Part shown: piece after piece, positions 35,476 through 44,242 of the stretch
Position numbering within the stretch: position 1 is the stretch's first letter
Layout of the letters: each line of letters begins with the position of its first letter
Source of the DNA: Kineosporia rhizophila
GTDB taxonomy: Bacteria; Actinomycetota; Actinomycetes; Actinomycetales; Kineosporiaceae
DNA: 64,000 nucleotides
NCBI RefSeq assembly: GCF_021277265.1
Contig: NZ_JAJSOH010000020.1
Location: forward strand, 1 to 64,000
Direction of reading: 5' to 3'
Translations under genes and position numbers: made by a program
The notes under the pieces: generated by a model
What the model was told of the DNA's origin: nothing
What the model saw: only the letters and a program-made list of their open reading frames with translations
Databases searched by the model: none

Positions 35476-36880
35476 CGCTTTCCGCAGTCGCAACGGCCAG
35501 GCGCTGCACCGCCTCGTCGATGCGGCTGTCGCGCAGGTTGCCGAAACCCAGCACCAGACCGGGGTCGTCGAGCGGGCGGATGCGGTAGCGCTCGGCGCTG
35601 ACCAGGCCGAGTTCCCGGCGTGCGCCGCGGCGCACCAGTTCGGCGGCGTCGGTGCCCGGGGGCAGCCGCAGGGGCAGGTGCAGCCCGGCGGCCAGGCCGG
35701 TGACCTGGGTCTGGGGCAGGTGCTGGGCCAGGGCGTCCACGAACAGCTCGCGCCGGCGCCGGTAGCGCAGCCGCTGGGCCCGCAGATGCCGCTCGTACCA
35801 GCCCCGTTCGATCATCACGGCGAGCGCCTCGACGGTGATGGGCGAAGGGCTGACGATGCGGTCCAGGTCGAGTCCGAGCAGGGCCATGATCAGCGGCTGC
35901 GGCATGATCAGCCAGCCCAGTTCGATGGCCGGGGAGAGGGCCTTGGACAGCGAGCCGAGCAGAACGACGCGGTCGGGGGCCAGGCCCTGCAGGCTGGCCA
36001 CCGGTCGTGCGTCGTAACGGAAGTCGGCGTCGTAGTCGTCCTCGATGATCAGGCCGTCCACCCGGCGGGCCCAGTCGATCAGCTCGAGTCGTCGCGCTGC
36101 GGAAAGGGCCACACCGACGGGGAACTGGTGGGCCGGGGTGACCAGGGCCAGGCGGACGTCACGGTGTTCGGACAGCCGGCCGACCACGAGTCCGTGCTGG
36201 TCGACGGGGATCGGGACGGGGGTGATCCCGCCTCGGCGGGCCACGGCGCGAAGGCCTGCCCAGGAAGGGTCTTCGACGGCGATACGGGTGTGGCCCAGTT
36301 TCGCCAGCAGTGCGGTCAGCCAGCCCATCCCGGCGGTGGAGCCGGTGGTGAGGCTGAGCTGGGAGGGGTCTTCCTGCACCTGGCGGGTGCGGCGCAGGAA
36401 GTCGGTCAGGGTGGTGCGGGCGGCACTGGTGGAGATCAGGGCGCGGCCGGCCAGCAGATCGTTCGGCAGGTCGAGAACGGCTTGGCGGTAGGCCTCGGCC
36501 CAGCGGGAGCGGGGGAAGGCGGCCAGGTCGGGCACACCGGGGGTCAGGTCGAAGCGCGGCCGGGGAGGGGGTGCGAGCTGGTGGGCGGCACCGGTCGGGA
36601 AGCCGGTCGCGGTGCCGCGCACGCGGGTGGCGGAGCCGGTGGTGGCGATCAGGTATCCCTCGGTCACCAGCTGGCCGTAGGCCTCCGTGACCACCCAGCG
36701 AGAACATCCGATTTCGGACGCCAGTGAGCGGCTGGGTGGGAGGGCGGAGTCGGGTGCCAGTCGGCCGGTCTGGATGCCCTCGCGCAACGCCGCGCACAGG
36801 CGCCGGGTGAGCGAGCCCGGCCCGTCCGGGAGGTTGAGCGAGACGGCTCCTACGGTGAACATCAGCCCGATGCTAACCAT
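35447..36880 (-). CDS. MocR/PdxR-type regulator (GntR helix-turn-helix fused to aminotransferase domain)
   Basis: 477 residues from ATG 36880 (or 36862). A GntR winged helix is at ~15-80 (RRLCAALREGIQTGRLAPDSALP, then TEAYGQLVTEGYLIATTGSATRV), a linker follows, and then a fold-type I aminotransferase domain with LSLTTGSTAGMGWL, EDDYDADFRYD and the PLP Lys in LLGSLSKALSPAI. MocR proteins sense PLP or amino compounds and often control pyridoxal or GABA metabolism. It diverges from an aldo/keto reductase, its likely target, across a gap with repeated ATTGGWCCGG sites. Confidence 0.93.
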   Translation of the reverse strand: MVSIGLMFTVGAVSLNLPDGPGSLTRRLCAALREGIQTGRLAPDSALPPSRSLASEIGCSRWVVTEAYGQLVTEGYLIATTGSATRVRGTATGFPTGAAHQLAPPPRPRFDLTPGVPDLAAFPRSRWAEAYRQAVLDLPNDLLAGRALISTSAARTTLTDFLRRTRQVQEDPSQLSLTTGSTAGMGWLTALLAKLGHTRIAVEDPSWAGLRAVARRGGITPVPIPVDQHGLVVGRLSEHRDVRLALVTPAHQFPVGVALSAARRLELIDWARRVDGLIIEDDYDADFRYDARPVASLQGLAPDRVVLLGSLSKALSPAIELGWLIMPQPLIMALLGLDLDRIVSPSPITVEALAVMIERGWYERHLRAQRLRYRRRRELFVDALAQHLPQTQVTGLAAGLHLPLRLPPGTDAAELVRRGARRELGLVSAERYRIRPLDDPGLVLGFGNLRDSRIDEAVQRLAVATAESVRSPRRRPR

Positions 36881-36902
36881 GTCGGGTTCCGGATCGGCCG
36901 GG

Positions 36903-36955
36903 ATTGGTCCGGATTCTGTAAGCTGGATTGGACCGGGATCCCCGACCAATTCCGG
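36903..36955. promoter_or_regulatory. direct and inverted ATTGGWCCGG repeats, candidate MocR sites
   Basis: ATTGGTCCGG (36903-36912) and ATTGGACCGG (36927-36936) are direct repeats 24 bases apart; an inverted partial copy CGACCAAT lies at 36943-36950. MocR regulators bind direct repeats at this kind of spacing. TAGCTT (36958-36963) is a -10 box seven bases before the aldo/keto reductase ATG, which thus appears leaderless. Confidence 0.6.
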
Positions 36956-36970
36956 CCTAGCTTTATCGGC

Positions 36971-38029
36971 ATGAACGCGACACCGCAGACCAGGACGCTG
37001 CGCAGCGGCACCAACACCCTCGAGGTGAGCGCCGTGTGCTTCGGCATCATGAACCTGGGCGTCCAGCTCGGCAAGAACGAGTCGTACGCCCTGCTGGACC
37101 GTTACTTCGAGGCCGGGGGCCGGTTCTTCGACACGGCCAACAACTACGGCAGCTGGACCGAGGACACTCTGGGGACGCAGGCCGGTGACAGCGAGCGGAT
37201 GCTCGGCAGCTGGCTGGCCGACCGGGGAGTGGCCGACGAGGTGGTGGTGGCCACCAAGAGCGGGGCGGGAAAGCTGGAGCAGGACCGGCCGTTGCGGGGT
37301 GACGGGCCGACCAACTTCGAGGGGCTCTCCGAGAAGACGGTGCGCACCGAGCTGGCCGGCAGCCTGGAACGCCTGGGACTTTCGAAGGTGGGCGTCTACT
37401 ACGGGCACGTGGACGACCGGCGGCTGCCGGTCACCGAGATCGCCGACACCTTCTCGGCCCTGGTCGAGGAAGGCCTGGTGACCATTCCTGGTCTTTCCAA
37501 CACAGCCACCTGGAGGCTCGCTGTCGCCCGCGAGCACAGCCGCCGCGCCGGGCGTCCTGAATTCGGGGTCTGGCAGCAGGAACACTCGATCTACTGGCCC
37601 AGGCCGGGGCTCTCGACGATGACGGTGGTCGACACGGAGGGGATCGACTACGCCGCGCAGGAGCCCGACCTGACCATCGCGACCTACTCACCGAACCAGC
37701 GTGGGCAGCTGGTGCGCCCCTGGCTGGCGACCTTGCCGCCGTACGACCACCCGGGCAGCGTGGAGCGGCTGCGTCTGGTGCACCGGATCGCCCACGAACT
37801 CGGGGTCACCGCCAACCAGGTCGCCCTGGCCTGGCACATCGCCGGCCCGGTGAGCCAGATGGATCGACCGGCGGGCAGCGACCGCGCCTCCCTCGAGGAG
37901 TTGCCGCCGCGGCGGGCGGCGATGCTGCCGGTGATCGGGGCCAGCTCGGTCGAGCAGTTGGAGGAATCGCTGGGAGCCCTGGCGGTGACGCTCTCGGACG
38001 AGCACCGCGCGGCCCTGGACGCCGCCTGA
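36971..38029 (+). CDS. aldo/keto reductase (MocR-linked)
   Basis: 352 residues from ATG 36971. TIM-barrel AKR with the catalytic tetrad visible: Asp and Tyr in FFDTANNYGSW, Lys in VVATKSGAGK, His in VGVYYGHVDDRR. The C-terminal NADPH-binding region has VIGASSVEQLEESLGAL. It reduces a carbonyl with NADPH in the cytosol. Neighbouring MocR control suggests an aldehyde related to vitamin B6 or amines, such as pyridoxal, but the sequence alone does not show it. It has no ribosome site and probably uses leaderless initiation. Confidence 0.87.
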   Translation: MNATPQTRTLRSGTNTLEVSAVCFGIMNLGVQLGKNESYALLDRYFEAGGRFFDTANNYGSWTEDTLGTQAGDSERMLGSWLADRGVADEVVVATKSGAGKLEQDRPLRGDGPTNFEGLSEKTVRTELAGSLERLGLSKVGVYYGHVDDRRLPVTEIADTFSALVEEGLVTIPGLSNTATWRLAVAREHSRRAGRPEFGVWQQEHSIYWPRPGLSTMTVVDTEGIDYAAQEPDLTIATYSPNQRGQLVRPWLATLPPYDHPGSVERLRLVHRIAHELGVTANQVALAWHIAGPVSQMDRPAGSDRASLEELPPRRAAMLPVIGASSVEQLEESLGALAVTLSDEHRAALDAA

Positions 38030-38062
38030 AAACCGACTGCTACGAGCCTGCTACAGGGGGGC

Positions 38063-38815
38063 TCAGCCGAGACGCTGGACGGTGAAGGCCAGCATGAAGC
38101 CGAGCGTGGCGATGAATCCGGTGTAGAGGTGGGTGCGTTCGAACGCCTCGGGAATCATCGTGTCGGCCACCATCGCGAGGATGGCCCCGGCGGCGACCGC
38201 GGTGATCGTCGCGATGGTGGCCGGCGAGGCGTCCTGCAGCAGAACCGATCCCAGCAGCCCGGCCAGACCGCTGGCCACGGCGATACCGCCCCAGACCCCG
38301 AACACGTAGCGGGCGCTGCGTCCGCTCTGCTTCATCCCGGCGGCGCTGGAGAGGCCTTCGGGCAGGTTGGAGATGAAGATCGCCACCAGGACGGCGATCC
38401 CGACGCCCTCGCCGCTGAGCAGGGACAGGCCCAGGACGACGGATTCGGGGATGCCGTCCAGCAGGGCGCCGATCGCGATCGCGGCCCCGCTGCCCTGATG
38501 CTGGCTCTCGGAGGGTTGCTGAGCGCCTGAGCGTTTGCGGTGGCGCGCGCCGTACTGGTTGAGGGCAACGTTCGCGGCCACGTAGACGGCGGCGCCGCCC
38601 AGGAAGCCCAGCACCGTGGGCGGCAGCCCGCCGGTGGTCTCGGCCTCGTCGACCAGGTCGAAGGCCAGGGCCGAGATCAGCACGCCGGCGCCGAAGGCCA
38701 TCACCCCGGCCACGACCCGCTGGGGCACGTTCAGGAACCAGGAGACGGAGGCGCCCAGAACCAGGGCGCTGCCGGCCAGAAGGCCCCAGAATCCGGCCTC
38801 TAACCAGATCGGCAC
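38063..38815 (-). CDS. ZIP-family metal transporter
   Basis: 250 residues from GTG 38815, preceded by AAGGAG. About eight helices; the variable loop is hydrophilic and His-containing (GARHRKRSGAQQPSESQHQG). Helix IV carries the metal site IGALLDGIPESVVLGLSL (His of the usual HNxPEG is replaced by Asp) and helix V has FISNLPEGLSSAAGM, which keeps NLPEG. ZIP proteins import Zn, Fe or Mn. The Asp substitution may alter metal choice. A 6-9-6 inverted repeat lies in its upstream region. Confidence 0.82.
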   Translation of the reverse strand: MPIWLEAGFWGLLAGSALVLGASVSWFLNVPQRVVAGVMAFGAGVLISALAFDLVDEAETTGGLPPTVLGFLGGAAVYVAANVALNQYGARHRKRSGAQQPSESQHQGSGAAIAIGALLDGIPESVVLGLSLLSGEGVGIAVLVAIFISNLPEGLSSAAGMKQSGRSARYVFGVWGGIAVASGLAGLLGSVLLQDASPATIATITAVAAGAILAMVADTMIPEAFERTHLYTGFIATLGFMLAFTVQRLG

Positions 38816-38836
38816 CTGATGCTCCTTCGTCCCGTA

Positions 38837-38857
38837 GGTAGTGCCTGCGCTACTACC
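38837..38857. promoter_or_regulatory. inverted repeat upstream of the ZIP gene
   Basis: GGTAGT (38837-38842) and ACTACC (38852-38857) are inverted arms nine bases apart, 22 bases before the ZIP start. A metal-dependent repressor site is plausible, but it does not match the known IdeR or Zur boxes. Confidence 0.4.
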
Positions 38858-38934
38858 GTAGGGGGGATGCCTGGAAGGGCCACTGGGCAGTAGGAGGCAA
38901 TGACCGGCGGCCGGCCGGCCGACAGGCTTGAAGC

Positions 38935-40170
38935 ATGACGACGAACACCACGACCAAAGCACTCGTGCTCACCGCGGCCGCCGTCCTCGCCGGATCAGGC
39001 GCGGTGGCCACCGCAGCCACCTCGTCCGCGCACTCCGGCCCGGGCGACCCGGTGATCCGCGACGTCGCCCGGCACGTCCTGGACAGCGGCGCCCCGGGCT
39101 ACATGACCCGCATCGACAACGGCCGCCGGGTCGCGCTGAGCGCCGACGGGGTGGCCGACCGGGAGACCGGACGTGAGCTCAGGGCCACGGACCAGTTCGA
39201 GATCGGCAGCAACACCAAGACTTTCATGTCCGCGCTCACCCTGCAGCTGGTCGACCGGGGTCAGGTCGACCTGGACGCACCGATCGAGCAGTACCTGCCC
39301 GGGGTGGTGCCGAACGGCCGGAACATCACGGTGCGGATGCTGCTCAACCACACCAGCGGCCTGTTCAGCTACACCGCCGACGAGAAGTTCGCCGAGGGCC
39401 TGACCAGCGACCCGCAGCGGGTCTGGACCGAGGACGAGCTGCTGAAGGTGGCCTTCGCGCACGAGCCGGACTTCGCCCCGGGCACCGCCTGGAACTACTC
39501 CAACACCAACTACACGCTGATCGGGATCCTGCTGCAGGAAGTCACCGGCAAGAGCCTGCCCGACCTGGTGCAGCAGCGTATTGCCCGCCCGCTGGGCCTG
39601 AAGAACACCTACTTCCCGCAGCCGCGGGCCACCGACACCGGTCCGGGCTACGCCCACGGCTACGCGGTCAGCTTCGCCAGTGGCAAGCCCAGCTACGCCG
39701 ACACGTCCACCTGGCCGATCGGCGGCTGGGGCGGCGCGGCCGGGGCGATCATCTCTGACCAGCGCGACCTGTCGCGGTTCTTCTCCGGGCTGCTGAAGGG
39801 GAAGCTTTTCTCGGACCAGCAACTCAACGAGATGAAGGAGACCGTCGAGCTGCCCGCGGAGTTCCCGATCAGGGGCGGCTACGGCCTCGGCCTGTTCCAC
39901 ATCGACTCGGCCTGCGGGCCGGTCTGGGGGCACGGCGGTGACACCAACGGTCACCACAGCACGGCCGTGGCCACCGAGGACGGCCGGCGCACGGCGGTCA
40001 GCGACACCACCGCCGGCCCGAGCGACCTGAGCAGCAACCCGGGCGCCGAGCGCTTCGCCCAGGTCGCCTTCGCCGCCCAGGACGTGACCACCTGCAAGAT
40101 GCTCGGCAAGCCGGTGCCGCAGACGGTGCTGGACGCCCTGCACGGCAGGACGCCGGTGGCGGCCCGGTAG
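38935..40170 (+). CDS. secreted serine hydrolase (beta-lactamase/D-Ala-D-Ala carboxypeptidase family)
   Basis: 411 residues from ATG 38935. Signal peptide at 1-32 (ALVLTAAAVLAGSGAVATAATSSA). The active-site triad motifs are intact: SNTK (S92, K95), YSN (Y188) and HGG in PVWGHGGDTNGHH. MLLNHTSGLF and GGWGGAAGAIISDQRDLSRFF are typical of class-C-like carboxypeptidases and esterases. It acts outside the membrane, probably on peptidoglycan or small esters; true beta-lactamase activity cannot be inferred. Two Cys near the C-terminal third (ACGP, TTCK) could form a disulfide. Confidence 0.9.
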   Translation: MTTNTTTKALVLTAAAVLAGSGAVATAATSSAHSGPGDPVIRDVARHVLDSGAPGYMTRIDNGRRVALSADGVADRETGRELRATDQFEIGSNTKTFMSALTLQLVDRGQVDLDAPIEQYLPGVVPNGRNITVRMLLNHTSGLFSYTADEKFAEGLTSDPQRVWTEDELLKVAFAHEPDFAPGTAWNYSNTNYTLIGILLQEVTGKSLPDLVQQRIARPLGLKNTYFPQPRATDTGPGYAHGYAVSFASGKPSYADTSTWPIGGWGGAAGAIISDQRDLSRFFSGLLKGKLFSDQQLNEMKETVELPAEFPIRGGYGLGLFHIDSACGPVWGHGGDTNGHHSTAVATEDGRRTAVSDTTAGPSDLSSNPGAERFAQVAFAAQDVTTCKMLGKPVPQTVLDALHGRTPVAAR

Positions 40171-40179
40171 GTCTGCCTC

Positions 40180-40548
40180 TCAGGGGTGGCTCCGGCGGCG
40201 GTTCAGGTGGAACGCGACCGCCAGAGCCACCCCGAGGGCGCAGATCACCACGGCGTGAACCGGGTGCAGATCCTTGGTCAGGCTTCCCGGCCGGTCGGGA
40301 CCGATCGCCCACAGCAGCAGGGCCGCCGCGTACGAGGTGCTCAGGGCGGCGGCCCAGGGCCGCAGGCGGCGAAGGCCCGGATTGCGCCAGACGCCGGCGG
40401 TGGCGATGCCCAGCGGCACGATCGCCAGCATCGCGAATCCCCCGGCCACCATCACCGGGACCGCCCAGGCCGAGACGATCACGGCGCGCGGCGTGGGCCG
40501 GACGCGGGCCGGGGAGGGCTGGGTCGGCGAAAGCGTGTTGGCAGTCAT
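40180..40548 (-). CDS. small membrane protein under TetR-type control
   Basis: 122 residues from ATG 40548, preceded by GAAGGAG. Three to four hydrophobic helices: VIVSAWAVPVMVAGGFAML, VPLGIATAGVW, AALSTSYAAALLLWAI and AVVICALGVALAVAF. The family is not recognised. It diverges from a TetR regulator across a gap holding two related operator-like sequences, so it is the likely target of that regulator. A role in transport or membrane defence is a guess. Confidence 0.7.
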   Translation of the reverse strand: MTANTLSPTQPSPARVRPTPRAVIVSAWAVPVMVAGGFAMLAIVPLGIATAGVWRNPGLRRLRPWAAALSTSYAAALLLWAIGPDRPGSLTKDLHPVHAVVICALGVALAVAFHLNRRRSHP

Positions 40549-40579
40549 GACATTCTCCTTCGTGACCGGTAGTTGCTCT

Positions 40580-40638
40580 AGTTAGAGGCTATAACTCATC
40601 GATCGTTTCTGGCAATAGCAACGGTGATAGCCTGTAAC
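40580..40638. promoter_or_regulatory. two related operator sequences in the TetR divergent gap
   Basis: AGTTAGAGGCTATAACT (40580-40596) is an inverted repeat with 5-bp arms. On the other strand it reads GTTATAGCCTCTAAC, which matches GTGATAGCCTGTAAC (40624-40638) at 13 of 15 positions. One site faces each gene, as expected for a regulator controlling itself and its neighbour. Confidence 0.6.
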
Positions 40639-40667
40639 TGAAGCGGCGACGAGGAGAGGCGAGAACC

Positions 40668-41300
40668 ATGGGGGTTCCCGGCCCACGGGAGCGGTACCGG
40701 GCTCAGGTGCAGGCCGAGGTGAAGGAACGGGCCTGGGAGCAGATCGCCCGGACCGGGGTGGCGGCCCTGTCGCTCAAGGCGATCGCCCAGCAGATGGGGA
40801 TGAGCGGCCCCGCCCTTTACCGGTACTTCGCCGGCCGGGACGAACTGGTCACCGAGCTGATCCGGGACGGCTACCGCAGCCTGGCCGACACTGTTCGCGA
40901 GGCTTGTGAAGAGCAGCCCGAGGCGACACACGTGGCCCGGGCCGTCCGGCAGTGGGCCCTGGCCGATCCACACCGCTACTTCCTGCTCTACGGCACGCCG
41001 GTACCCGGGTACCAGGCGCCGGAAGACACCACGGCCGTGGCCGGCGAGATCATGGCGGTACTGGTCCAGGTGTTCCAGGGCACGCCGGGGCGCGACGGTG
41101 CTCTGGAAGAGAATCTGGACCAGCACCGCCACTGGGCCCCCTCGGAATCGGTGCCCACCAACGTCCTCCATCGGGCTCTTTCGTTCTGGACCCGCGTGCA
41201 CGGGGTGCTCTCGCTGGAACTGGCCGGGCACTTCACCGGTATGGGGTTCGACCCCGCCCTGCTGTTCGACGCCGAGGTGGAGAGCCTGCTGCGCGGGTGA
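40668..41300 (+). CDS. TetR/AcrR-family regulator
   Basis: 210 residues from ATG 40668, preceded by GAGGAGAGG. The N-terminal helix-turn-helix is WEQIARTGVAALSLKAIAQQ followed by MGMSGPALYRYFAGRDELVTELI, typical for the family. The C-terminal half (WALADPHRYFLLYGTPVPGY) matches the TetR_C_33-like (WHG) domain. It probably represses itself and the divergent small membrane protein through the twin sites at 40580 and 40624. A GNAT gene follows closely. Confidence 0.93.
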   Translation: MGVPGPRERYRAQVQAEVKERAWEQIARTGVAALSLKAIAQQMGMSGPALYRYFAGRDELVTELIRDGYRSLADTVREACEEQPEATHVARAVRQWALADPHRYFLLYGTPVPGYQAPEDTTAVAGEIMAVLVQVFQGTPGRDGALEENLDQHRHWAPSESVPTNVLHRALSFWTRVHGVLSLELAGHFTGMGFDPALLFDAEVESLLRG

Positions 41301-41391
41301 GGAGCCGGTGAACCGGTTTGTTGATCCGCCCCGGCCCGTGTTCAACTTCCAGGCGGACCACAGACGGCTGCGAGAAAGGCAAGACCCGGCG

Positions 41392-42129
41392 ATGACTTCG
41401 GTGCAGGACGGCGTGCCGGGTGCCCAGCTCACCCACCCCCTCGACAACCCGGCGTGGGCCTCGCTGGCCGGGCCCCACTCGTCCTTCGCCGTGCAGCCGC
41501 TGGGGGAGCGGGCCCGGCGCTATCAGCCGGACATCTCCCCGTTCAACGCCCTGCGTGACCCCAGGGATCCGCAGGCCTGGCAGGAGCTGGCCGCTCTGGC
41601 CGCGCCCGACCGCACGGTGTTCGTCTGTGAAATTCCCGAACTGCCCGAGTTCCTGCCGCCCGGCTGGGAAGTGGTCCAGCCGTTCTACGGCGTCCAGATG
41701 GTGGCCACCGGCGCCCTGATCGCCACCCCCGATCCGGAGGCGGTACGGCTGGGCCCCGCAGACGTGGACGACATGCTGGCCCTGGTGGCCCGCAGCGAGC
41801 CGGGCCCGTTCGAGCGGCGCACCGTCGAACTGGGCAACTACTACGGCCTGCGGCGCGAGGGCCGGCTGGTGGCGATGGCGGGAGAGCGGATGAACCCGCC
41901 CGGCTACCGCGAGATCAGCGCCGTCACCACCGACCCGGACTACCGCAGGCGTGGTTTCGCGGCCCGGCTGGTGCGCACCGTCGCCCACGGCATCGTCGAA
42001 CGCGGTGAGACGCCGCTGCTGCACGCCGATTCGACGAACGCGGGGGCGGTGCGGCTGTACGAGTCGCTCGGCTTCGCGATCCGCCGGCGGCCCACGTTCT
42101 TCGTCCTGCGAGTGCCGGAACCGGCCTGA
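41392..42129 (+). CDS. GNAT-family N-acetyltransferase (FR47-like)
   Basis: 245 residues from ATG 41392; an in-frame GTG at 41308, just past the TetR stop, would add 28 residues. The C-terminal acetyl-CoA domain is clear: VRLGPADVDDMLALV, LGNYYGLRREGRLVAMAGERM, then EISAVTTDPDYRRRGFAARLV (R-x-x-G-x-A pantetheine loop) and NAGAVRLYESLGFAI. The N-terminal ~100 residues are family-specific. It acetylates an unknown small molecule or protein. It probably shares the tetR transcript. Confidence 0.85.
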   Translation: MTSVQDGVPGAQLTHPLDNPAWASLAGPHSSFAVQPLGERARRYQPDISPFNALRDPRDPQAWQELAALAAPDRTVFVCEIPELPEFLPPGWEVVQPFYGVQMVATGALIATPDPEAVRLGPADVDDMLALVARSEPGPFERRTVELGNYYGLRREGRLVAMAGERMNPPGYREISAVTTDPDYRRRGFAARLVRTVAHGIVERGETPLLHADSTNAGAVRLYESLGFAIRRRPTFFVLRVPEPA

Positions 42130-42130
42130 C

Positions 42131-43072
42131 ATGGCCCTCCACCGCATCGCCGTGCTGGTGCTCGAGGGCGCCAAACCCCTCGATGTGGGCATACCCGCGC
42201 AGGTTTTCGCCAACCGCCCGACCATGCCCTACGAGGTGCGGGTGTGCGGTGCGGCTCCCGGGCTGGTGACCGGGGGTGACGGTCTGTCGTACCACGTGGC
42301 CGAGGGTCTGGAGGCGCTCGGCCACGCCGACACCGTCTTCATCCCCGGCTATCGTGATCCGGCGAACACCGAGCCACCGGCGTCCGTCGTGGGGGCCCTG
42401 CTGCAGGCCCGGGAGCGGGGCGCGCGCCTGGCTGCGATCTCCACCGGCGCCTTCGCCCTGGCCGCGACCGGGTTGCTCGACGGGCGGCGGGCCACCACGC
42501 ACTGGCACTACACCCGGGCGCTGGCGCAGAAACACCCCCTGATCCGGGTGGACGAGAACGTGCTGTTCGTGGACGAGGGGCAGGTGCTCACCTCGGCCGG
42601 CGCCGCCTCGGGCATCGACCTGTGCCTGCACCTGGTGCGCACCGATCACGGCGTGGCGTTGTCGAACGAGGTGGCCCGGCGGGTGGTGGCGGCGCCGTTC
42701 CGCAGCGGCGGTCAGGCGCAGTACGTGCCCCGGGTGGTGCCCGAGGTGGTGGGTGAGTTGTTCGCCCCCACGCGCCAGTGGGCCCTGGAGAATCTCGGCG
42801 AACCAATAACTTTGGACGATCTGGCTCGCCATGCGGGGGTCTCGGTGCGTACGTTCTCGCGTCGGTTCGCGGAAAGCACCGGGCACACCCCCATGCGCTG
42901 GGTGCTGCGGGCCCGGATCGATGTGGCCCGCGAACTGCTGGAGCGCTCCGACCTGGGGGTCGAGGAGATCGCCGGACGGGTCGGGCTGGGTACGGGGGCC
43001 AACCTGCGGCTGCACTTCCAGCGGATTCTCGGCACCTCGCCCACCGAGTACCGGCACACGTTCTCGGCCTGA
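42131..43072 (+). CDS. GlxA-type AraC regulator with DJ-1/PfpI domain
   Basis: 313 residues from ATG 42131, directly after the GNAT stop. The N-terminal half is a DJ-1/PfpI (glutamine-amidotransferase-like) domain: IAVLVLEGAKPLDVGIP, DTVFIPGYRDP and AAISTGAFALAATGLLDGRRATTHW; the usual nucleophile Cys is Ser here, as often in regulators. The C-terminal AraC domain carries two helix-turn-helices (LDDLARHAGVSVRTFSRRF and VEEIAGRVGLGTGANLRLHF). It probably senses a small metabolite without catalysis. Targets are not evident nearby. Confidence 0.9.
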   Translation: MALHRIAVLVLEGAKPLDVGIPAQVFANRPTMPYEVRVCGAAPGLVTGGDGLSYHVAEGLEALGHADTVFIPGYRDPANTEPPASVVGALLQARERGARLAAISTGAFALAATGLLDGRRATTHWHYTRALAQKHPLIRVDENVLFVDEGQVLTSAGAASGIDLCLHLVRTDHGVALSNEVARRVVAAPFRSGGQAQYVPRVVPEVVGELFAPTRQWALENLGEPITLDDLARHAGVSVRTFSRRFAESTGHTPMRWVLRARIDVARELLERSDLGVEEIAGRVGLGTGANLRLHFQRILGTSPTEYRHTFSA

Positions 43073-43231
43073 GCTCCTGAACCCTGAACCCCTGAGTCCT
43101 GATTCCGCTGGCCGGATCCTTGCGGTCAATGGCGATCTTGCTGGCCAGATGTTTGCGCATGCTGGCTTTCAGGCCACTGTTGGGATGCCGGCGCGGCGCT
43201 CAGGATGGAGGGCGAAACGAGAGGGGGAGCG

Positions 43232-44227
43232 ATGACCCGCATCGCCGTCAACGGATTCGGCCGCATCGGCCGCAACACCCTGCGCGCCCTGCTCGAGCGG
43301 GACAGCAAGCTCGAGGTGGTCGCGGTGAACGACCTGTCCGCGCCGCAGACCAACGCGCACCTGCTGAAGTACGACAGCGCCCTGGGCCGGCTCGACCGCC
43401 CGGTCGCCCTGGAGGGCGATGAGCTGGTGGTCGGCGACCGCCGGATCCGGGTGCTGGCCGAGCGTGATCCCGCCGAACTGCCCTGGGCCGAGCTCGGTGT
43501 CGACATCGTGCTGGAGTCCACCGGGCGCTTCACCAAGGCCGAGGCGGCCCGCGCCCACCTCACCGCCGGTGCCCGGAAGGTGCTGGTGAGCGCGCCTTCC
43601 GACGGGGCCGACGTCACCCTGGCCTTCGGGGTGAACACCGAGGTGTACGACGCGGACCGGCACGTGATCGTCTCGAACGCCTCGTGCACCACCAACGCCC
43701 TCGCCCCGCTGGCCGCGGTGCTGGACGAACTGGCCGGGATCGAGCACGGTTTCATGACCACGGTGCACGCCTACACGCAGGAGCAGAACCTGCAGGACGG
43801 CCCGCACCGCGACCTGCGCCGGGCCCGGGCCGCCGGGGTCAACATCGTGCCCACCACCACGGGTGCGGCCAAGGCGATCGGGAAGGTGCTGCCCCGCCTG
43901 GACGGCCGGCTCTCGGGCGACTCGATCCGGGTGCCGGTGCCGGTGGGCTCGCTGGTCGAGCTGAACACGAGCGTGTCGCGCGAGGTCTCGCGGGAAGAGG
44001 TGCTGAACGCCTACCAGGCCGCGGCCAAGGGGCGGCTCGAGGGAATCCTCGAGTACGCCGACGAGCCGCTGGTCTCCAGCGACATCACCGGCCGCAGCGC
44101 CTCGGCGATCTTCGACTCGGCGCTGACCCGCGTCGACGGCAAGCACGTCAAGGTGGTGGCCTGGTACGACAACGAGTGGGGCTTCTCCCACCGGGTGGTC
44201 GACACGCTGGAACTGATGGCCGGGTAA
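43232..44227 (+). CDS. gap: glyceraldehyde-3-phosphate dehydrogenase
   Basis: 331 residues from ATG 43232, preceded by GAGGGGGAG. NAD-binding RIAVNGFGRIGRNTLRAL is at the N-terminus and the catalytic Cys is C152 in VSNASCTTNAL. The catalytic His lies in MTTVHAYTQEQNLQD and NEWGFSHRVVDTLEL ends the protein. It oxidises glyceraldehyde-3-phosphate to 1,3-bisphosphoglycerate. It stands alone, not next to pgk and tpiA, so it may be a second, condition-specific copy. Asp near residue 34 (VNDL) suggests NAD preference. Confidence 0.95.
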   Translation: MTRIAVNGFGRIGRNTLRALLERDSKLEVVAVNDLSAPQTNAHLLKYDSALGRLDRPVALEGDELVVGDRRIRVLAERDPAELPWAELGVDIVLESTGRFTKAEAARAHLTAGARKVLVSAPSDGADVTLAFGVNTEVYDADRHVIVSNASCTTNALAPLAAVLDELAGIEHGFMTTVHAYTQEQNLQDGPHRDLRRARAAGVNIVPTTTGAAKAIGKVLPRLDGRLSGDSIRVPVPVGSLVELNTSVSREVSREEVLNAYQAAAKGRLEGILEYADEPLVSSDITGRSASAIFDSALTRVDGKHVKVVAWYDNEWGFSHRVVDTLELMAG

Positions 44228-44242
44228 CCCTCGAGCTGTGGG

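Noticed and set aside
35447..37585. 712-residue version of the MocR regulator
   Set aside because: The extra N-terminal 235 residues are antisense to the aldo/keto reductase; the GntR domain starts properly near 36880.
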